Positions 43,649-48,456 of a stretch of DNA of 48,456 bases are shown here, piece after piece; position 1 is the stretch's first letter; each line of letters opens with the position of its first letter. Below the pieces are notes generated by a model. The model made no database searches. It was not told the DNA's origin and saw only the letters and a list, made by a program, of their open reading frames with translations. This DNA comes from an uncultured Bacteroides sp. (GTDB lineage: Bacteria; Bacteroidota; Bacteroidia; Bacteroidales; Bacteroidaceae): assembly GCA_947074295.1 (NCBI GenBank), contig CAMTPC010000011.1, positions 1-48,456 on the forward strand, read 5' to 3'. The position numbers and the translations under genes were made by a program.

Positions 43649-45085
43649 ATGACAACAGATAAATTAGATATAAAAGCATTCCTAGATAAGGATGAAAAGA
43701 AGGATTTGCTTCGCTTTTTGACTGCTGGTTCTGTGGATGATGGTAAATCGACGTTGATAGGTCGTTTATTGTTTGACAGTAAGAAGCTTTATGAGGATCA
43801 GCTTGATGCCTTGGAACGTGATAGTAAACGAGTGGGCAATGCTGGTGAAAATATTGACTATGCCTTATTGCTCGATGGCTTAAAGGCTGAACGTGAACAA
43901 GGTATTACTATTGATGTGGCATATCGTTATTTCTCAACCAATAACCGTAAATTCATTATCGCTGATACTCCTGGGCATGAACAGTATACAAGAAACATGA
44001 TTACAGGTGGTTCTACGGCTAATCTTGCAATTATCTTGGTAGATGCAAGAACTGGAGTGATCACTCAAACTAGACGTCATACTTTCTTGGTATCACTCCT
44101 TGGAATCAAACATGTCGTATTGGCTGTCAATAAAATGGATTTGGTTGACTTCTCACAACAACGTTTTGATGAAATCGTGAGTGAATATAAACAATTCATA
44201 GAATCACTGGATATTCCTGATTTATACTGTATCCCTTTGTCAGCTTTAGATGGTGATAATGTGGTTGATAAATCTGAACGTACTTCATGGTATAACGGCA
44301 TTTCATTACTGGATTATCTTGAAACAGTGCCTATCGATAGAGATAGAAATTTTACGAATTTCCGCTTCCCAGTACAGTACGTATTGCGTCCTAATCTAGA
44401 TTTTCGTGGATTTTGTGGATCTATAGCTTCGGGCGTCGTGCGCAAAGGTGATAAAGTTATGGCATTGCCTTCTGGAAAAACCTCTCATGTTAGAAGCATT
44501 GTGACTTATGACGGTGAGTTGGATTATGCTTTTCCACCACAATCTGTTACTATTACTTTGGAGGATGAAATAGACATATCTAGAGGAGATATGCTGGTTC
44601 ATGCCGACGATTTACCTCTGGTCGATCGTAATTTTGAAGCTATGTTAGTGTGGATGGATGAAGAGCCAATGGATGTGAATAAATCTTTCTTCATAAAACA
44701 GACCACCAATACCAGTCGCTCTAGAATTGACTCTATTAAATATAAGGTAGATGTCAATACAATGGAACACTCAGAAGTGCCTTTCTTATCACTCAATGAA
44801 ATAGGACACGTTGTGATTACAGCAGCTAAAGAATTATTTTTTGATAACTATAAAAGAAATAAATCTTGTGGATCTTTCATCCTCATTGACCCAATAACAA
44901 ATAACACATCTGCAGTGGGTATGATTATTGATAAAGTTGATAAGAATGAGCTGAACAAGGAGGAAGAATCAATCATATTGAATCTTTCAAAACTTGGTAT
45001 TGATGAAAATCATTATGATGTGGTTGTAAAAATAGCCAATGAATTGAGTAAAAAGGGAATTAATATTAAGATAGAAAAGGAGTAA
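43649..45085 (+). CDS. cysN: sulfate adenylyltransferase large subunit (GTPase)
   Basis: 478 residues from the ATG at 43649; the frame is open 29 codons upstream but that part overlaps cysD. EF-Tu-like GTPase with [25 protein letters not shown] and NKMD, followed by two beta-barrel domains. GTP hydrolysis drives the unfavourable adenylation of sulfate by CysD. No APS kinase domain is fused at the C terminus, in line with the separate cysC. A stop eight bases before the sulfotransferase start points to coupling. Confidence 0.95.
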   Translation: MTTDKLDIKAFLDKDEKKDLLRFLTAGSVDDGKSTLIGRLLFDSKKLYEDQLDALERDSKRVGNAGENIDYALLLDGLKAEREQGITIDVAYRYFSTNNRKFIIADTPGHEQYTRNMITGGSTANLAIILVDARTGVITQTRRHTFLVSLLGIKHVVLAVNKMDLVDFSQQRFDEIVSEYKQFIESLDIPDLYCIPLSALDGDNVVDKSERTSWYNGISLLDYLETVPIDRDRNFTNFRFPVQYVLRPNLDFRGFCGSIASGVVRKGDKVMALPSGKTSHVRSIVTYDGELDYAFPPQSVTITLEDEIDISRGDMLVHADDLPLVDRNFEAMLVWMDEEPMDVNKSFFIKQTTNTSRSRIDSIKYKVDVNTMEHSEVPFLSLNEIGHVVITAAKELFFDNYKRNKSCGSFILIDPITNNTSAVGMIIDKVDKNELNKEEESIILNLSKLGIDENHYDVVVKIANELSKKGINIKIEKE

Positions 45086-45093
45086 AACGATAT

Positions 45094-46200
45094 ATGGGAT
45101 TACTTGAGTTTAGCAAATTACCTATAAATACATTGGTTGGGGCTGATTGGAACACTTTTAATGCGATAACCAAGGATAGAGAAATAGATGCCGCGTATAA
45201 AGGCAAATACCGCTTGACAAAAGCGGTATGCCGATTATTGTCTACACTTGCCCCTATTCAAGAAAGACGTTACCAGAAGTTGTTGGCGAACAAACCTATG
45301 GAGCATGATCCGGTTTTTATATTAGGACACTGGCGTAGCGGTACTACGTTTGTACATAATGTTTTTTCTTGTGACAAGCATTTTGGCTATAATACTACTT
45401 ATCAGACAGTGTTTCCTCATCTTATGATGTGGGGACAACCTTTCTTTAAGAAGAATATGAGCTGGCTTATGCCTGACAAAAGGCCAACAGATAATATGGA
45501 ACTTGCTGTCGATTTACCGCAAGAAGAGGAGTTTGCTTTGGCTAATATGATGCCTTATACCTATTATAACTTCTGGTTTCTTCCGAAATACCAACAAGAA
45601 TATGCAGATAAATATTTGTTATTCGATGATATAAGTGAAGAAGAACTGAAGGTTTTCGAAGAGATTTTTGTTAAATTGATAAAAATCTCACTTTGGAATA
45701 CAAATGGGACCCAGTTCTTGAGCAAAAACCCCCCTCATACGGGTCGTGTGAAAGAGTTAGTGAAAATGTTCCCTAATGCAAAATTCGTTTATTTGATGCG
45801 TAATCCATATACTGTGTTCGAATCTACGCGAAGCTTTTTCACAAACACTATTCAACCTTTAAAACTTGAGGATATTGACGATCGTGTTATTGAAAATAAT
45901 ATTCTTTCTATTTATGCCAAGCTTTATCATAAGTACGAAGCTGATAAGCGATTCATACCGGAAGGCAATTTGGTAGAAATTAAATTTGAAGATTTCGAGG
46001 CTGATGCTATGGCCATGACTGCTGATATTTATAAAAAACTTTCTATTCCGGGGTATGATGACGCTAAAGCTTCTATAGAAAAATATATTGGTGGTAAGAA
46101 GGGGTATAAGAAGAATAAATATACTTATGATGAGCGCACTATCAAATTGGTGCAAGATAATTGGGATTTTGCTTTAAAACAATGGGATTATAATCTCTAG
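45094..46200 (+). CDS. PAPS-dependent sulfotransferase (Sulfotransfer_3-like)
   Basis: 368 residues, no signal peptide, so it acts in the cytoplasm where PAPS is made. GHWRSGTTFVHN (78-89) is the 5'-phosphosulfate loop and FVYLMRNPYTVFESTRSFF (231-249) the 3'-phosphate-binding motif with Arg236 and Ser244. The acidic cluster DLPQEEEFAL (140-149) is a candidate for the catalytic base. It follows cysN by eight bases, with its whole donor supply in the same operon. From memory, Bacteroides thetaiotaomicron BT_0416 is a sulfotransferase in such a cluster that sulfonates cholesterol and other steroids; this protein is a likely homologue, but its acceptor is unproven. Aromatic- and hydrophobic-rich stretches (MPYTYYNFWFLP, 153-164) suit a lipid-like acceptor. 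Confidence 0.88.
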   Translation: MGLLEFSKLPINTLVGADWNTFNAITKDREIDAAYKGKYRLTKAVCRLLSTLAPIQERRYQKLLANKPMEHDPVFILGHWRSGTTFVHNVFSCDKHFGYNTTYQTVFPHLMMWGQPFFKKNMSWLMPDKRPTDNMELAVDLPQEEEFALANMMPYTYYNFWFLPKYQQEYADKYLLFDDISEEELKVFEEIFVKLIKISLWNTNGTQFLSKNPPHTGRVKELVKMFPNAKFVYLMRNPYTVFESTRSFFTNTIQPLKLEDIDDRVIENNILSIYAKLYHKYEADKRFIPEGNLVEIKFEDFEADAMAMTADIYKKLSIPGYDDAKASIEKYIGGKKGYKKNKYTYDERTIKLVQDNWDFALKQWDYNL

Positions 46201-46218
46201 AACTTAATTTTTTTAAAA

Positions 46219-47184
46219 ATGAGATCATTTTATTATTGTATCGGAATGATGACTTTCATCATTTTGACTCATATTGACTGTGTATCAGCACAATCTACAG
46301 TCGAATATTTGCCTTTTGGGGATATGAACCAATGGGTAACAAGGGAAATAAAAGAATCTTCGATAATCGGTGGGAAAACTCGCAAACTTTATGAGATTGC
46401 TCCGACTCAAACGTTAACAGGCGCAAATGCATATGAGAATTTGGGTAATTCTCCTTGGGGGACGTCAAATGTCCTTGCTAAAGTTGCTGGTATTACCAAA
46501 ACCAATACTTCCGTATTTCCCGAGAAACGTGGCGATGGATTTGCTGCTCGCCTAGACACGAGAATGGAGAGTGTTAAAGTGCTTGGTTTAGTCGACATTA
46601 CTGTCTTGGCAGCTGGGTCAGTTTTCTTGGGGTCAGTATATGAGCCTATAAAAGGAACAAAAAACCCTAATAAGATGCTTAATATGGGGATTCCTTTTAC
46701 AAAGAAACCTAAAGCCATTCAATATGATTATAAAATTAATATGTCTGAAAGGACGAATCGTATAAAAGCTACAGGTTTTGGTAAACAAACCGAATTGCCA
46801 GGTAAGGATTATCCAGCAACAATTTTAACACTGCAGAAACGTTGGGAGGATAAGGATGGAAACATTTTTGCAAAACGTGTAGGTACTATGGTCGTCTATT
46901 ATGATGAAACTGTTGATTGGAAAAATGAGGCAACTTATGAGATCCTTTATGGTGATATCACGAATCATCCATCATATATAGCCGATCGAATGGCTATAGG
47001 TGTAGATGAACGTTACGCCATGAACAGTAAGGGCGAAAGCGTACAAGTTGTCGAAACAGGTTGGGCAGATGATAATGAATTACCTACACATTTAATTTTA
47101 CAGTTTACGTCAAGTAATGGTGGCGCATATATTGGCTCACCAGGGAATTCATTTTGGATTGATAATGTAAAGTTATTGTATTGA
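46219..47184 (+). CDS. secreted PCMD-domain protein closing the sulfonation operon
   Basis: 321 residues with a signal peptide (1-25, ending VSAQ; the Cys at 21 is not in a good lipobox). The mature chain has the features of the PCMD (putative carbohydrate metabolism, PF13201) beta-sandwich: GDGFAARLDTR, AGSVFLGSVYEP, PFTKKPKAIQYDYK and a C-terminal GNSFWIDNVKLLY. Such proteins are exported and thought to bind glycans or related ligands; no enzyme activity is established. It begins 19 bases after the sulfotransferase stop, so it is very probably co-transcribed, which is unexpected for a sulfate-activation operon. Confidence 0.78.
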   Translation: MRSFYYCIGMMTFIILTHIDCVSAQSTVEYLPFGDMNQWVTREIKESSIIGGKTRKLYEIAPTQTLTGANAYENLGNSPWGTSNVLAKVAGITKTNTSVFPEKRGDGFAARLDTRMESVKVLGLVDITVLAAGSVFLGSVYEPIKGTKNPNKMLNMGIPFTKKPKAIQYDYKINMSERTNRIKATGFGKQTELPGKDYPATILTLQKRWEDKDGNIFAKRVGTMVVYYDETVDWKNEATYEILYGDITNHPSYIADRMAIGVDERYAMNSKGESVQVVETGWADDNELPTHLILQFTSSNGGAYIGSPGNSFWIDNVKLLY

Positions 47185-47363
47185 AATTAATATTTGAATT
47201 TGATAGCTCTTTTTGAATAGTGTTTTTTTTTGATAATAATATTCTCTTCAAACTAAGAACATTTGATTATTAAACAATAGTTACATTCAAGTTGTTATTT
47301 CCCAATATTTAATAAGCTGGATAGCTGTTATTGAGAAATAATGTCATATTCTTTTAAAAATAA

Positions 47364-47394
47364 TTTGTAGTTTTTAAAATTGTATTTATTTTTG
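47364..47394 (+). promoter_or_regulatory. consensus promoter of the barrel gene at the right edge
   Basis: TTTG at 47364-47367, 19 bases, TATTTTTG at 47387-47394: exact matches to both halves of the Bacteroidota consensus. Transcription would start near 47401, about 32 bases before the ATG. It shows that the last gene is separate from the sulfonation operon. Confidence 0.8.
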
Positions 47395-47432
47395 CAGCTA
47401 TTAATGACAATAAGGTTTAATTTTAAAAAGTG

Positions 47433-48456
47433 ATGATAAAAGTCCTATGTGAATTGATTTGCTATAAAACTTATAAATTACGATATGCTTTAAGTATCAT
47501 TTTAAGCTGTTTGGTTTATCAAAACTCATTTGGACAAAATGCCGAGAATACAGTAGATATATTAGTAGATTTGGGATATGAAAATATCTCTTGGGATGAT
47601 ACGGCTAATGAGCGTGTATATGTATTAGAGAATGCAGCTTATCGTCTTAATGGTGTAGGCGTAGCAAAAGCAGTAGAGGTGGTATTGCAAAATGGAATGC
47701 CAGAAGACAAATCATGTAGATTGATTTTTCTAAAGAATAATGTACCGCAAATATCTATCTTTTTTAATTCATCTACTAATGACTCGATTCAAATGTTTAG
47801 AAAACAAGATTGGGAAGTTAGTTATGACTTAGGAAAGGATTGGAGAAAATATACGAGAGGTAAAAAAATAAATAGCTCTCTATATAAGGTTGATATTGTT
47901 GTCTATCCCGAGTTGTCATTAAAGAATTTGGTTATTACGCAGGTTTATCAAGTGCTGTTTAATTTATCTCCAGCTATAGAAGTTTCACTTTGGAAGGGGA
48001 TGAAGTTAACGGCACAAGTGGTATTCCCAGTATATAATGATGGTTTTGGATCGTATGCAGGTAAAATTCATCCTGGATTTTTGACTGCTGAACAAACAGT
48101 GAGGTTGCCCTTCAATATTTGGACAACATTAACTTTAGGTATGTTTAATGCAGGCAGATATGGGGGGGATTTACATGTTTTTCATCCATTTAAAGATGAA
48201 AGATTTACTGTCGAAGGACGTATTGGTTTAACTTCGGCTTATTATTGGGATAAGTTTGAATTAACCTATGGTACAAAGAAACGTGTAACATGGAATATTG
48301 GAGGTTCATTTTATTGGCCTCGCTATAATGTTCAGGTTAGTGCAAAGGTTGAACAATTTCTATTGGGTGAAAGAGGTGCTCGAGTAGATATTATCAGGCA
48401 TTTTAGATATTGTTCAATTGGTTTTTATGCCATGAAGGCTAAAGATATTAGAGCGA
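47433..48456 (+). CDS. outer-membrane beta-barrel protein, possibly YjbH/GfcD-like, cut by the window edge
   Basis: The frame opened by ATG at 47433 stays open for 341 codons to the end of the window. A leader (about 15-35, ALSIILSCLVYQNSFGQ) precedes a domain of about 100 residues and then repeated aromatic beta-strands from about 170 on (WTTLTLGMFNAGRYGGDL, then FTVEGRIGLTSAYYW), which suggests a barrel. The GMFNAGRYGGDL-type segment recalls YjbH/GfcD proteins that take part in exopolysaccharide or capsule export. I hold this family assignment weakly. The 3' end and any downstream partners are not visible. Confidence 0.65.
   Translation, partial: MIKVLCELICYKTYKLRYALSIILSCLVYQNSFGQNAENTVDILVDLGYENISWDDTANERVYVLENAAYRLNGVGVAKAVEVVLQNGMPEDKSCRLIFLKNNVPQISIFFNSSTNDSIQMFRKQDWEVSYDLGKDWRKYTRGKKINSSLYKVDIVVYPELSLKNLVITQVYQVLFNLSPAIEVSLWKGMKLTAQVVFPVYNDGFGSYAGKIHPGFLTAEQTVRLPFNIWTTLTLGMFNAGRYGGDLHVFHPFKDERFTVEGRIGLTSAYYWDKFELTYGTKKRVTWNIGGSFYWPRYNVQVSAKVEQFLLGERGARVDIIRHFRYCSIGFYAMKAKDIRA

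Overview
The window reads as chromosomal DNA from a Bacteroidales bacterium, most likely Bacteroides or a close relative. The evidence is the AT-rich composition, A-rich leaders with few Shine-Dalgarno sequences, promoters of the Bacteroidota type (TTTG, 19-21 bases, TAnnTTTG), and family content: Porin_10-type porin, PCMD protein, patatin-barrel protein, GluP-type sugar permease, PPi-dependent phosphofructokinase and a NagB-like/PIG-L fusion. I see no insertion sequence, phage, CRISPR, rRNA or tRNA. It looks like core genome, not an island.

Layout. 1-9.6 kb (all minus): the 5' end of a gene leaving the left edge, an Amidase_3-like secreted protein, the NagB-like/PIG-L fusion, then a cluster of patatin-barrel protein, small conserved protein, acyltransferase and nitrilase-family amidase. 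9.8-16.4 kb: pfp, a membrane-anchored GH25 lysozyme, prmA (minus), a W/G- and Ser-rich secreted protein and a FadL/OmpP1-like porin. 16.5-23.5 kb (minus): guanine deaminase, a four-gene ECF sigma/anti-sigma/envelope operon, a Gfo/Idh/MocA oxidoreductase, and a solute-binding protein paired with a large porin. 23.6-26.8 kb (minus): a complete 2-oxoacid:ferredoxin oxidoreductase operon that includes a 55-residue two-helix membrane protein. 27.3-31.4 kb (minus): GH28 pectinase, then rpiB and tkt. 31.6-35.2 kb (minus): a galactose operon galM-gluP-galK, divergent from manA (plus). 36.5-37.4 kb (minus): YtxH / holin-like / small protein operon. 37.7-39.3 kb (plus): SDR enzyme, lipoprotein, SPOR lipoprotein. 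39.7-47.2 kb (plus): cysQ, SLC13 permease, cysC, cysD, cysN, a sulfotransferase and a PCMD-domain secreted protein. From 47.4 kb an outer-membrane barrel protein runs off the right edge.

The most notable system is the 39.7-47.2 kb operon. It imports sulfate (inferred), makes ATP-sulfate then PAPS (CysDN, CysC), spends PAPS in a sulfotransferase, and clears the PAP by-product (CysQ). The operon has no PAPS reductase or sulfite reductase, so it looks like a sulfonation pathway and not sulfur assimilation. From memory, a Bacteroides thetaiotaomicron sulfotransferase in a similar cluster (BT_0416) sulfonates cholesterol and related steroids. Whether this protein shares that substrate cannot be told from the sequence.

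A second point is the 663-residue NagB-like fusion. By alignment from memory with E. coli NagB, three of four deaminase catalytic positions are changed (D72 to Tyr106, D141 to Val177, H143 to Asn179), while the PIG-L metal-binding motifs are intact. Its usual label, glucosamine-6-phosphate deaminase, is therefore doubtful.
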